DNA from: Ichthyophis bannanicus
Taxonomy: Eukaryota > Chordata > Amphibia > Gymnophiona > Ichthyophiidae
NCBI GenBank assembly: GCA_033557465.1
Contig: CM066033.1
Location: 15,997,080 to 16,061,079, forward strand
Direction: 5' to 3'
Length of the DNA: 64,000 nucleotides
The position numbers were made by a program, and so were the translations under genes. The notes beneath the pieces are model-generated. The model ran no database searches. It saw only the letters and a list, made by a program, of their open reading frames with translations, and was not told the DNA's origin. This document shows positions 20,887 through 32,784 of this stretch, piece after piece (within the stretch, counting starts at the first letter, position 1; each line of letters opens with the position of its first letter).

Positions 20887-23225
20887 CTGCTTCCACAACT
20901 CTTGAAATACTTCCAAGCACTGCTGGCGCAGGATCAGAAGAAGGGCGCATTCGCTGAGGCAACGATTGTGGTGCTAGAAAAACCAGGGAGAGACCCAACT
21001 CAGGTTGGCAATTACAGGCCTATCTCACTCTTAAACGCCGATTACAAGTTATTTTCCAGTATACTGGCCAGGCGATTGAATAATGTATTGCATCTACTGA
21101 TTCACCCTGACCAATGCGGGTTCGTGTCAGGAAGATCCACAGCTGATAATGGGCGTCTGCTGTGCGACGTGATGGAGCGAGCTTCTACTATGGATTCCCC
21201 TGTTGTGGGCCTCTCAATAGATGCTGAAAAGGCCTTTGACAGGCTTGAATGGCCTTTCTTATATCATGTGCTAGTCTGGTTTGGCCTGCCCAAAGATTTT
21301 GTTGATAAGGTTCGGGTGCTGTATGACTGCCCTACGGCTCGAATCTTGGTCAATGGCACCCTTTCGGAGCCCTTTCCTCTGCGACGTGGCACCAGGCAGG
21401 GGTGTGCCCTTTCCCCGCTCCTATTTAATCTAGCTTTGGAGCCACTGGCTTTGTTAATCCGTCAATCTGAAGAGATTCAAAGTATTCAGGTTGATGACCT
21501 GCATGTTAAATTGTCAGCATATGCTGATGACTTACTTGTATTTCTCAAGCCCGACTCCATATCTCCACTTCTACAACTTATATCTCAGTACTCGCGATTT
21601 TCCAGATATAAAGTGAACTGGAATAAATCAGTAGCTTTCCCTTTGAACAATAAGGCAAATTCATCTCTAGTAGATAACTTCCCTTTCAATGGGAATCCAC
21701 AGCGATAAAATATTTAGGGGTGCTGTACTCTGCGACCTTAGAAGAAACTGCACAACTGAATGCTGCGAAATTGTTGGAGACGGCACGGTCTTATGCCCTG
21801 AAGTGGTCTGTGCTTCACCTGACATGGTAGGGTCGTGTAGAAGCTATCAAAATGACGCTGGTGCCTAAGATAAATTACGTCTTGAGTATGCTCCCCTTTT
21901 TCTTGTCTCCTATAATTTACAAAAGTTTGGAACGGATTATAAGTGCCTTCCTCTGGGCTGGAAAAATTCCTAGAATTGCACTAAAGAAGTTAAAAGCCAA
22001 TAAAGCAAATGCCGGAATATACTTCCCTGATTTCTCTTGGTATCATAAATCCTTTCTTTTGAAGCAGGGTTCGCTCTGGGCCCTGAGCGACACTATGGAA
22101 GACACACCCACTTGGCTCAAGCTGGAAGAGCGGCTTGTAGCGCCTTGCCCTATTAAGCTGCTTATCGGAATGAAATACCCAAAGTCATTCAATATGGGTA
22201 GAGTGATAACTTCGACTCAATCAGCGTTTCAGTCATTCCTTCCCGTCATTGCGCAGAACAATTCCCCCTCACGTTCAGTACCGATTTGGTTTAACCCTGC
22301 CTTTGTAATCAACAATGGGATCTGTGCATGGGTGCAGTGGCAACGAAGAGGAATATGGACTGTTGGGCAACTGCTGGAATGTTCTTCTTGGAAATCCTTT
22401 AATACCCTTCAACAGGAATTTGATTTGCCGCCTTCTTGGTATTACCAGTGGCTACAATTGAGACACTGTATCGGAAGTGTGTTCCCGTCCCCGGAGGGGA
22501 TAGCTAGCTCCTGGGGGCTGCTGGAGATCGTTGAAGAAATCAATGCTCGAAGAGGAGCAGCCTCGCGTTTCTATGCTATGTTTGCGGATCATTTTGCTCC
22601 AGCAAACGTGGGGCTACGCCGTATCTGGGAAGCAGAGACGCATGCCAGTCTGTCATTGGTGGAATGGAAAAGATTCTGGGGCTCTTCGATACGAGCAGCC
22701 AAGTCAGCGGCCCTTACACAATCTCTCTTCTTCTTGGCGCATAGGGCTTACATCACTCCCGTCGTTCTGAGCAAATGGAATAAGACAGCGGGAAACGCAT
22801 GTTGGAATTGTCAAGGGGCAGCTGGTACGCTCAGCCATATGCTACTGGAGTGCCCTCACATTCAGCAGTTTTGGACAAAAGTCTGGGGCAAGATTCAACT
22901 AGTCTTGAACTTCTCAGCTGACTTAACCTGGCGAATACTTGCATTCAGAAATGTGGGTTCCTTGCCGGATCTTGACAAAAATCGCTTTCTTCTGAATTTT
23001 ATGATAATGATAGCCATAAAGCTTCTTCTAACGTACTGGAAGAACCCCTGCAAACCCACCTATGGGGAATGGTGGAATCAATTATGCTTGTTCGCCAGAT
23101 ATGAGAAAGCCGCGGACAGAGTCTTATGTATGAGAGGTGTTAGGCCAAAACTCTCAAAGTGGTCTGCATTAGATAATTTTGTCAATGCAACATGTTATAC
23201 CCCTGCATTCATGGGGTGCGAATAG
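20886..23225 (+). pseudogene. L1 ORF2 (reverse transcriptase and C-terminal domain)
   Basis: L1 polymerase lacking the endonuclease. The first frame (20886-21709) shows FAEATIVVLEKPGRDP, NYRPISLLNADYKL, DQCGFVSGR, SIDAEKAFDRLEW, GTRQGCALSPLLFNL and AYADDLLVF (YADD at 21519-21530). A frameshift near 21690 and a TAG near 21827 break the frame. The second frame (21852-23225) continues with MTLVPKINYVLSMLPFF and ends in a Cys/His motif (CWNCQGAAGTLSHMLLEC) typical of L1 C-termini. The 3' UTR follows to 23510. Two lesions plus loss of the endonuclease make it inactive. Confidence 0.85.
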
Positions 23226-23510
23226 CACCGGGTGCATTCGGTGAAGATGCTTTGGTCCCCTGTTGCCTGCAGTGTCTGGGGAGGAAGGGGGGTGGGAACT
23301 GTTGTGAGTTCTCTTTTGTATTAGACGCTTGATAAACATTATTGGGTGGGGGGTGTAGAAGGATAGATTTGAGATTTGCGAGTCCTCTGGACTCTGACAG
23401 TTCTTACTTGAAGGCTTGTTGTAATGATTGTCTTTGTTTGGTGTAGCATTGTACTGTATTTTTCTTTTATGTATGGTGTGTTGGATATAAATAATAAAAA
23501 TATTAAAAAA

Positions 23511-25016
23511 AAAAAGAACTATGGTGTCAAAACCCTTCTAACCTCCCTCCTGATACAGTAATCCCATACATCCGAACTCCTACCCAAGGGTGTCTCCTAA
23601 TCTTTCTAGATATATCCTCTGCATTTGACTCCCTTTCTCATAACCACCTTCTTGACAGATTCCATGACATAGGCCTCAGAGGTACCACTCTCAACTGGTT
23701 CCATTCATACCTGGATCACAGAATTCAACAAGTAAGAATTGGTGATAAATTCTCCCTGCCATTCATTCAATCTTAAGGTGTTCCCCAGAGTTTTAGTCTC
23801 TCCGACCTCCTCTTCAACATCTTTTTTTCAACCCATATGTAAAATCTTCCAAGAATACAAAATCCAAAATCAACTCTATGCAGAAAATATCATGTTTTTC
23901 ACTCCATTTAACACAATAAAACCAAACTTCGCTAATATCACCAACTGCTTCAAGGAAATCAAACTGGCTCCAGCACCATAATCTATTCATTAACCTAACC
24001 AAGACAGAAGCCCTCCATCTATTCCCATCAAAATCATCCACACGCACTCACGCAGCACACTGTATCATTTCTCTATTCACTGATCCATCCTATACTCCCC
24101 CTAAATCAATTGTCCTCAAGAATTACCCCATTTCTGTTAAAACAGAAGTTAAATATTTCGGCATTATAACTGATAAGAACCTCACCTTCCAGGAACAAAT
24201 AAATAGAACAACCCGCTCCATATACTCCAAAATTAGAACCCTTAGAAACCTCCGCCCACTTTTAAACCCAGATTCCATCTGGACTGTTTGCCAAGCCCTA
24301 ACTACCCCTACCCTTGATTACTGCAACTTTATATATCGCAGCCTTCCAAAACAGAGCACCTATCCACTCCAATTGGTCTAAAACACAATTGTGCATCTAA
24401 TCTTCAAGATTTCCAGAAGATCCCACATCACCCTATCCCACAAAATCACCATCTTGAATCGGCCCCCTGCCTCTGCACCCTCCTCTCCAAGCCTACTAGC
24501 TCCAGATCTCGTAGGACAAACTCTGCTAACCTACTTCACATCTCTTCACAAAATTACGGAGCAAACAAGCTACTTGTAATCAGGTTTTCTCCCTCTTTGC
24601 CCCCTCAGAATTGAATGCCTTGCCCCCTGATCTACGAGGTTGCTCCAACCACAGAGAGTTACGAAAAAACGAATAACATTCCTTTTCCAAGAATATTCTG
24701 GCTTCATCCCCCATGACAACCCAGATCCAATATAACTTGCTAAACTTTCCCACTTAATCCACTTCTATAAATTCTCCTCCTTATGCACTCCTGCCCCACT
24801 CCTTTTTACCCCCTTACCCTCCCCCCTTATTCATTCAAAATGTACATAGATGCCTTTCTGGCAATATACCGTTACTTGTTACCTATAGATAAGTTTTCTA
24901 CTACAAATTATTGTTCTATGTACAACAATTACAACTACACTGTTATGTTGCGTTCTATGTAAACTGCCTTGAATTGTAGAAAGGCGGTATATAAAAACTT
25001 TACATAAATAAATAAA
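23511..25016 (+). mobile_element. L2-type LINE 'a', segment 3 (reverse transcriptase and tail)
   Basis: Continuation after the L1. Reverse transcriptase motifs are readable across frames: SLIFLDISSAFDS, LLDRFHDIGLRG, NWFHSYLDHRIQQ, then GVPQSFSLSDLLFNI where GVPQGS is usual. The catalytic box reads YAEN instead of YADD (near 23877). The 3' UTR has the hairpin GCCTT...AAGGC before GGTATATAAAAACT and an AAAT tail ending at about 25016. Heavily decayed; the host for the hAT and L1 insertions. Its 3' part (24190-25016) is repeated at 52893-53870. Confidence 0.75.
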
Positions 25017-25236
25017 TAGCATTTGATTTATTTTTCTGTTTGTAGAGTTAAGCCCCAATCTCAAGGTGTTCTTTCCTTTAAAATTGAGCTAGCACAGCTG
25101 TGTAATTGGATTACTCTTAGTATCCAATGTAGAATAACAGTGTGTATTAAGTGAACTGTGAGGTGCCCTGGAAGTGCTTTTTCTGCCCCATCCCCCTTTA
25201 TTGGTGTTTCGGGTTGAGTGTTATAAGTGTGAGTTA
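25017..25236. other. Unique flank of mariner, shared with copy B
   Basis: No gene. It contains GGTGTTTCGGGTTGAG just before the mariner and matches 55705-55815. Confidence 0.5.
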
Positions 25237-26203
25237 CGAGGATTGCTCAGGAAGTAATGCCCCACATGTTTTTTCTCAGTCCAGAATGAAGATAGAGGTG
25301 TGAATTTGAAAGGGTAGTAACTTGGAACTTCAAAGGACACATGTGTGTAATTTTACAGTCATCCGACAAATAGCGAGGCGGTAGTGATCCTTCAAATGGC
25401 GTCTGTGAGTGACACACGGTACAAACAATGAGCTATAATTGAATTCTTGGTGGAGCAGAAAGAAAGTGTGAGAAACGTTCACAAACGGTTGTGTGCTGTG
25501 TACGGAATGGACTGCCTTTTAGTCTCTGGTTCATAGTGGTGAGCCCAGGTTTCGTCACCTGTGACGATCCGGGACAAAAAGGCCTCTCCCTCAGCTTCAA
25601 AATGCTCCACACAAATCAGAGCAGATGTCTTTCCTTTGGCGTTTGTGTTCGGTTGTGAGACTTCGCAGAACCCATTTTGCACACACCTTGAATATCCCAA
25701 AGAGTCAATAATTGCCATTGCACTACCTCTACTGATGAAAAGCTGTACGGACAATTCCCGACTCGTGATGCGCCGATCCGCACGAATAATGTCATCAGCA
25801 CGCTGCAACTTGTCTGGACTGGTGGCTGAGGCAGGACGCACAGACCGTGGCCGATCTTCCAGTTCCGTTTTACCACTTCCTGAAGACTTTACTCTTCACC
25901 CATCGTCCAACGGTGCTCCTATCTATCGCAGAACTTCCATACACAGCACACAACCGTTTGTGAATGTTTCTCACACTTTCTTTCTCCTCCACCAAGAATT
26001 CAATTACAGCTCGTTGTTTGTACCGTGTGTCACTCACAGACACCATTTGAAGATTCACTACTGCCTCGCTATTTGGCGGACAACTGTAAAATTACACACG
26101 TGTCCTTTGAAGTTCCAAGTTACTACCCTTTCAGTTTCACACCTCTATCTTCATTCTGGACTGAGAAAAAACATGTGGGGCATTACTTTCTGAGCAACCC
26201 TCG
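25237..26203 (-). mobile_element. Fold-back mariner (copy A)
   Basis: Mariner-type DNA transposon flanked by TA (25235-25236, 26204-26205). Instead of short terminal repeats it has arms of about 270 bp: 25237-25507 is the reverse complement of 25935-26203. The minus strand starts at 26203 with the transposase N-terminus (SVSDTRYKQRAVIEFLVEEK, helix-turn-helix STVGRWVK) and continues through SVRPASAT and SRELSVQL to FLSRIVTGDETWAHHYEPE, which contains the first catalytic Asp. There the 3' half is missing and an inverted copy of the 5' end follows. Frameshifts break the ORF. Non-autonomous. Confidence 0.8.
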
Positions 26204-26496
26204 TATAAATTGTGGGATATAAGCATGTTGTAGGTGTGAAGTCTGTTATTAAGTTAAGGGTTTAACTGTTGGATACGGTTGTCTGGTAATTCCTGGCATC
26301 TTTCCATTTATTGAATTATTAAAATATAAAAATTACAATAAAAGAAAGGGGAGTATTTTAATAACTGTGATGCTGAGCTTTTGATCTGCCCTACGGCTCT
26401 TTGTTGCCGAATAGTGGGAAGTGATAAAATTCGGAAGCTTCTTTTTTCCCTAAATTGTTGCTGCCATAGCAGTGTGACATATTCTTTATCTTTCTT
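26204..26496. other. Duplicated block between mariner and LINE
   Basis: No gene; homologous to 56779-57130 in copy B, which has an extra about 90 bp near 56865-56945. Confidence 0.5.
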
Positions 26497-26640
26497 TCTT
26501 TTATTTACATTCTCTTATATACCGCGCTATTCTGCATCAGTGCGGTTTACATTGAACAAACTGAAATTACATTGAACAGGGCATTATAACTTGGAGATAA
26601 CTATTTTACAGGGAACATGGGCTATGGAGGGTTATTTATC
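26497..26640 (-). mobile_element. L2-type LINE tail fragment
   Basis: Minus-strand 3' end: an AAAT-like tail at 26497, then the hairpin ATACCGCGC...AGTGCGGTTT seen from the plus strand, and GAACAAAC-type 3' UTR. It joins directly to the next LINE. Confidence 0.6.
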
Positions 26641-27770
26641 TTTATTTAAAAACTTGATAAAAACTTGATAGACCGCCTGGACCAGCAGGCATGGGCGGTT
26701 TACATTAAAACAACAGGAGGCTGTGGAGAAAAGGAGACAGAAAGGAACGCCATTTAATGATAGGAAAGGGACAGCGTCAGGAGAGGAAACAATAAGAGAC
26801 AGCAGGAAAAGGAGAAGTATCATTAATTATCGGGAGGAGGGGGGAGGGAGATCGAAGGCTATGTTGAAAAGATGGGTCTTTAGTTTAGCTTTGAAAGAAG
26901 GATAAGAAAGTTCCAGACGAAGTGCAGATGGCAAAGAGTTCCATAGACGGGGGCCAATGAAGAAAAAGGCAGCGGAACGTGTAGATTCAAGGTGGGCCTG
27001 GGAAGGGGGCGGGAGGAATAACCGGTTAGCGGGGACAGACCTAAGGGATCTCGAGGGGCAGTGAAAATGAACTAAGTCTGAGAGATAGCGTGGGACACCG
27101 GTGTGGAGGGATTTGTGCACAAAAGTAAGGATCTGGTATTGAATTCGAAAAGGAATGGGCAACCAGTGTAAACGAATAAGAAGGGGGGTGATGTGAGCGA
27201 ATCGGGAGGTGTGAGTCAGGAGACGAGCAGCTGTGTGGTGAACCAGTTGAAGCCTGCGAAGTTGAGTAAGAGGAAGCCCGGCTAAAGATGCATTGCAGTA
27301 ATCTAAACGAGAAACGACAAGAGAGAGAAGCAGTGTGGTCAGAGAAGAGAGGGAGAGAAAAGAGCGAACAGCGCGGAGTTGCCTCAGTGTACAGAAGGAA
27401 CTTTGAACAATGGAGGAAATGTGGTCTTTGAAGGTTAGGGCGGAATCCAAGGTGACACCAAGATAACGTAGTGAAGAAACAAGGGGAATGGGGTCAGCAG
27501 AGAGAGAAGGGATGGGGGAGGGGGGGGACAGGAGCACCAGCAGTAAACCAAATAGCCGACGTTTTTGACAAATTGACGTGAAGGAAGTTTTCTGAGAACC
27601 AGGAGGAAACAGCAGAGAGACAGACATTGAGGGGACCAATATCGGGAGTGAGTGAACTACAGTGGAAAAGAAGGATGATATCATCGGCGTAATAATATGC
27701 CTAGATACCATGTTGCTGGACGAGCAGAGCAAGGGGGGCCAGGAAAATGTTAAACAGAAGGGGAGCAAGC
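26632..27770 (-). mobile_element. Rex1/L2-like LINE, 5'-truncated
   Basis: The minus-strand frame 27768-26827 encodes the post-palm region: RYLGVTLDSALTFKDHIS, VSRLDYCNASLAGLP, HITPLLIRLHWLPIPFRI, PRYLSDLV, RSAAFFFIGPRLWNSLP and FKAKLKTHLFN. The palm YADD is in another frame just upstream (YYADDIILLFHC near 27690), so a frameshift separates them. It is inserted in copy A only; the flanking CTAGTAGTTGTGACC is duplicated at 27772-27800. Confidence 0.8.
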
Positions 27771-29169
27771 TAGTAGTTGTGACCTAGTAGTTGTGACCTC
27801 TTTTGAGCTACTGAAGTAGGTTAGCTTAATCGGTACTATTTCTATTGCTTTAGCCTGGGAGTTTTTGCGTATTGTGTAATTAATATTCTCAGAGTGAATT
27901 TTCTTGTTTGTGAGAGAATGCACAGGTGAGGGATGTTTGTAAGGTTAAGTAACAAAAAAGAAACCTACAGAAATTGAAAGCACTGCCATAGTCCTTATTC
28001 TGTCTGTGCTGACATTTGCTGTCTGTGCTCAATGGGGCTATTCCAGGCTTCCCTAACAATTCCTATGTTCAGAGAAATGGTAATGTAGTTGTGGGATGGT
28101 CTGCGAGTTAGTATGGAGCAGAATCATGTTTGGCTGAGAAATGCAGAGCACATGTGTTGTCCTGAGACCCAATGCCATTATGAATAACCAGCAGTTGTTT
28201 ATAGGTGCAGGGCATGGTTTTGGCAGAGGTATGTCATTGGTGACTGCAAACAGGAGTGTGTGTGTGTGCGTGCGTCTGTGGGATGAGGGCTACAGAGGAG
28301 GCCCTGGTGTGCTGATCTGCAACTCTGGGGGGACATGGATGACTGGCAGTACCTGGACTGTAGGGCTGACCGCAGCATCATCAGGTGCCAGTGTGAATGG
28401 GCAGTAAATTCAGAAAAGCTGCCCTGCATCAACATAGCAGGACATGTCCCTGTCAATGGTGGGGGACCCTCGGAATGGGGGCAAGCTGCAGTACAAACAG
28501 CACTAATACATATCCAAACTCACCAGCAGAGGTCTCTGACACTGTGCACATTCGTCAGGGCAGAGGATGGTGCTTTTGGGCATGTATTTCTGATGTTTGC
28601 ACTGTTGCATCTTCTCATTCTGATGGTTTCCTATCAATGACAGGGATATGTTTGGATATGTAGCTGTACAGACCCATTTCAGGATTTTTTGGCCCAGTCT
28701 TAGCATTGCAAATACGGTTTTCAGCGATGACCACTGTAAGAATAACTAATATCTCATTTCCACTGGCTTTTACAGTAGTTTTGGTGCATTTAGATAACCG
28801 TGTTGTGTTCTGAGCATTCAACAGACTAGTATATATGGTCTGGTTTGCAAGAACACACCTGTTTCATTAGTATTAATGTTATGTTTGCATGAGCACAATA
28901 CTGTCAGTGTAAGCATCAGCTTTGGAGATGTACGTTTTGCCAGCGGAGGCGTGCCGCATAGAGACAGGAAGCATCTTTTAAAAATAGGGTGAGCACGGGG
29001 ACGTCCAGGCTGTTGCTCTGTATACCTGTGTCCCATTATAACAGCGAGGGCCTGCATTTCCCGAGGCGGCCTGTTCATGCATCACCCTGATTCTGGAACT
29101 GCAGCCGTGTCTATACCCGCTGTTTTGGAATCAGGTTTACAACATGCCCATTTTCAATTTAGATGTTTC
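27771..29169. other. Unidentified block, partly duplicated in copy B
   Basis: No convincing gene. From 28371 onward it matches 57774-58560. On the minus strand, fragments such as MQALAVIMGHRYTEQQ and RPRAHPIFKRCFLSL (29060-28960) faintly recall the N-terminus of PIF/Harbinger transposases, but I see no DDE catalytic motifs. It may be a relic DNA transposon or 5' LINE sequence. Confidence 0.3.
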
Positions 29170-31403
29170 TGCCAGCCAGACATGGATGTTATAGAACTGC
29201 GCTCATACCAGAACAGAAACACAAACAAGCAGAAGGTCCAACGCCCCCTGGTACTCAAGGATCAGGGATGCAAAGCGCAATCTCCGAAAACTGGGGAGAA
29301 AATGGAGCCGGAACAAGACGCATAACTCCCTGACTCAATACAGAGCCAAGCAACTGGAATATAACAATCTGATAAATGAGCATAAACAGCAGCACCATAC
29401 CAACCTAATCATGAAATCTGTCAACAGACCGAGAGAACTCTTTAGCAGTGTCCAAAAGCTCACTAAGGACACCACACAGCACTGTACCCAACATCTTCAC
29501 CCACAGGAATTTTCGGATTACATGCAAGCAAAACACACCACCCAGACATGCTCCCACACACCGCAGACAGATGACCATGAAAGGAAAGAGCCGCATCAAA
29601 CCTGGGAGAACTTCAACATACCGTCAACACATCAAATAGAGGACATAATGAATGGACTCAACAAAACAACCTCACCATCAGAACCATGCCCAGTATCTTG
29701 GCTTAAAGCCACAAGAAGCCAGCTCTCCCATCACATTCACAAAATCGTTAAGGAATCACTCCAACAAGGATACATGCCACAATCCCTGAAGCAAGCCATG
29801 ATACAACCAATACTTAAAAGCAACACCCTAAGCCCCTCTGAACCAAAATCATAACATCCCATTTCCAGCCTGCCATTCCTTGCAAAAATCATTGAAAAGA
29901 CAGTGCAAAGGCAACTTCAGAACCACATTGACATGAATGCCCCACTGGACATCCAACAACATGGCTTTAAACCTCAGCACGGTGTAGAAACACTACTCAC
30001 TTCCCTCTTTGACAATCTTCTAAGAGGCATAGATAACATAAAGAATGGATTCCTGTTAGTATTCATAGACATATCAGCAGCCTTTGACACCGTGTCCCAC
30101 GCCGGATTACTGCAACGCCTGCAACAGATAGGACTATGAAGTGGTTTACTTCCTACTTGGAAGATCGAACACAACAAATCAAATGCGCCCAAAAGAAATC
30201 AATGCAGTTCCCCATCACACAGGGAATACCACAAGGTTCAGCCTTGTCATCAATGCTCTTTAATATCTACATCCAATCCATATGCAACATCATCAAACGC
30301 CACAACCTTCATTATCACCTCTATGCTGACGACATCATGGTGTATGCTCCAGTCAACCTACTAGCACATGACACCACAACAATAACCAGATGCCTTGAAG
30401 ACATGAATGCCTGGCTCTCAACCAATAACCTCACAGTCAACTACGATAAAACTGAGGCAATGTTCGTCACCAGGAATCCCACCTTCATTCCACCACAAAC
30501 TATCAGCATTCTTGACAAACCAATAGCAGTCAAAGATGAAGTTAAATACCTGGGCATCGCAATGGACAGATCCCTGAACATGAAATCCCACATCACCAAA
30601 ACCGCAAACAAGGCCTATCAACGTTTAAGAACCATCAGAAAGCTCAAGCCAATACTCCGCTAGAACAACTTCCGCACAGTGTGCCAAGCACTCATCACAC
30701 CGATACTTGACTATGGAAACTCGCTGTATCAAGGCCTCCCCCAGCAGACCTTACAACCACTCCAAATGGTGCAAAACACTACAGCACGCATCATTACAGA
30801 CACTCCAAGAACTGAGCACATCACCCCCGTCCTACAGCAACTGCACTGGCTCCCAATGATGACCAGAGCAAAATTCAAAACAGTCCTGATCATCTTTAAA
30901 ATCATTCACCATCTCTCGGCAGATGCACTCCAAGATATCATAACAAGGGATATCAGCAATAGACCATTAATGACAACATGATTTGTGATATCCTGCAGGT
31001 GTGCCAGACAAAACAAACCACCTCAAGAAGAGCTCCTTCATTATTGGCGTCCACACTTTGGAACTCCCTCCCAACGAGCCTGAGGGCCTTGAATGACCTC
31101 ATAGACTTTCGCAAGGCCCTTAAAACCCTGTTCTTTACAGAAACCTATGAGCAAACAGACAACAGTCTCCACCCGAACAGTAATGCAACTACCTCTTCCA
31201 ACCCGACACTCACTTATCCCAACTAGACACACGAGTTCATTGTATAATGTCGTCACGTACCCTCATGTTAAGTATAACCCTCCAGTTGTGATGTGACCAC
31301 TGTGATTGTTAAGTACCCTCATGTTAAATGTAACCACAACTGTCATGTGACCACTCTGATTGAAGGATAAGCTGGTATATAAATCTGTCTAAATAAATAA
31401 ATC
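29170..31403 (+). mobile_element. L2-type LINE 'b' (linker, reverse transcriptase, tail)
   Basis: The coding is split over several frames: linker (KRNLRKLGRKW-type), 29411-29854, 29903-30139, 30136-30663, 30679-30981 and 30978-31226. Motifs: FIDISAAFDTVSHAGLL, ITQGIPQGSALSSMLFNIY, HLYADDIMVY (YADD 30322-30333), KYLGIAMDRSLNM, ILDYGNSLYQGLP, HWLPM, STLWNSLP and FRKALKTLFF. Frameshifts or stops lie near 29850, 30138, 30663 and 30980. The 3' UTR ends with GAAGGATAAGCTGGTATATAA and an AAAT tail. That tail is nearly identical to the SINE tail at 59060-59145. Confidence 0.85.
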
Positions 31404-32024
31404 TACGAGTAATAAAAATATCTTAATCTCTCTCCTATAAGTCAACAGATTTCTCTCATCATGAAGGAATAAAGTTCCTTCCTCAAGTCTTGCTGCGCAC
31501 CTTCACATGGTGACCCCGTTGTATTTATTTATTTATTTTTATTTATTTGGTTTTATATTGCACTATTTATGATCAGCATGGTTTACAAAATAACAATATA
31601 TTACAAGGAACATTTTCCATTAAACATGTGAACAAGATATTAACATATTTACATAAATAGGTGATACACAGTAGCATGTAAGACTAGGAACTATTTACAG
31701 TCTAACAGAATCTTGAGTATGACTTTGAATCGATGTGGCTGTATAACATCCATACTAAATCTCAGCAAGGTGACACTACAATTGGAGTATGGTAGGAACA
31801 AAAAAGAAAAATACATACTGGCCACACATCACCCAGGATAAAAGGTGCACTACCAAAGCTTACATAACAGGGCTAACGATAGTGGTAGCGATAGTGCAGA
31901 CATTGCAGATGTAGATAACATCCCTGCCGCAGATAAAGGCCATGGTGAGCATGTTCATGAACCCATTATGGCACGAAATAAGTCACAGAAATTAATGAAA
32001 AAGTTAAGAGGATTAACTATGGTT
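31404..32024 (-). mobile_element. LINE 3' end fragment and flank
   Basis: 31515-31830 is a minus-oriented L2-type 3' UTR beginning with TTTATTTATTT and GGTTTTATATTGCAC. The rest (31404-31514, 31831-32024) has no recognisable gene. Confidence 0.5.
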
Positions 32025-32784
32025 CCTTAGCGTCCCTCCAGTCCAGTCCTTTTCCTCTGAGTTGTGCTCCTCTTCCAGCAGCTTCGAGACTGAGCCCATC
32101 ATCAATTTGATGACCCTCTGATATAAATACCACTGACACCACCCACCAGCTCCAGTAAGTTCAGTCTCCAAGCAGCTGGAGGGAGTCAGTAAGCCAGGGA
32201 ACAGGGATTACTAGAGAGACACTTAGGAATTAGAGGGGTTTAGGTTTGGGATCCTTGGTTCTGTTGTTGGTTTTTCTTTCTTTCTTCCTGTAAAGTATTT
32301 TACTTTAATTTGCTTTGTTTTAGTTTTTTTCTATCTCCCTCGAGGAGCGAGATTCCCTCCCCCTTCCTCCCCCCCCTCGGGTGCCAGGGGACAGGAGGAG
32401 GCGTTCGGCGGCCCACGTCAGGGGCTAGAGAGCCCGGAAGAGGGAGAAAGCAGAGGCGTCTTCTCTGCCCTGCCCTGTGCTCTGCCGGATGAAGTACTGG
32501 CCGGCTCACAGAAGGAACCTGCCTTTCTGTCCACCTCACGCTGAAGCCCTAAAGGCAGATGAGCGCGGGGGGGGGGGGAAATCGCTGACAGAAAGAAGGA
32601 GCTCCGGAGCTAAGAGTGAGTTCAGGCAGGCAAGGTGTGTGGCGGCGAGCCGCATGGTGTGTTCGCTGCCACACGGCTGCCAACCACATGGCTAGATGTG
32701 GCCTACTACTGCCCGGGAGTGAAAAGACAACAGCTAGAGAGCAGGTACGCCTTTCTTTTTGCGTGCCTTTACAGCAACAGGATA
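32025..32784 (+). mobile_element. DIRS left end (same family as 59475-62722)
   Basis: It begins CCTTAGCGTCCCTCCAGTCC, and 32029-32175 is the reverse complement of 62570-62720: AGACTGAGCCCATCATCAA, then TTGATGACCCTCTG and ACCACTGACACCACCCACC. This is therefore a left terminal repeat. Leader and GC-rich sequence follow, with no long gag frame, up to a CR1 tail. It cannot be the missing left half of the 59-62 kb copy, because host KZFP exons lie between them. Confidence 0.7.

Larger units (their letters stand above)
12446..23510 (+). mobile_element. L1-type LINE with nested insertions (composite span)
   Basis: The element starts with a 5' UTR at 12446 and ends in an A-rich tail after AATAATAAAAATATT at 23510. 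It is flanked by an exact 18-bp duplication, AAAAAGAACTATGGTGTC, at 12428-12445 and 23511-23528. The insertion point follows a TTTT run, as expected for L1 endonuclease target-primed reverse transcription. L1 sequence is present at 12446-13861 (ORF1) and 20886-23510 (ORF2 from before the reverse transcriptase palm). The about 7 kb between them is a DIRS end, a SINE and a Penelope element; the L1 endonuclease domain is missing. Confidence 0.85.
24190..29345 (+). repeat. Segmental duplication, copy A
   Basis: Collinear with 52893-58745: L2 3' part, fold-back mariner, the GATCTGCCCTACGGCTC block, the CTAGTAGTTGTGACCTC block, the GTGCCAGTGTGAATGG block and the LINE linker ending AATACAGAGC. Copy A has its own LINE insertion at 26497-27770 and an extra 27828-28370 segment. 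Confidence 0.8.

Noticed and set aside
19718..20998. Penelope ORF extending to 20998
   Set aside because: The first about 37 codons are antisense L1 ORF2 sequence; Penelope similarity starts near 20886.
24391..24579. Small plus-strand ORF as a gene
   Set aside because: Part of the decayed post-palm region of L2 'a', repeated with different frames in copy B.
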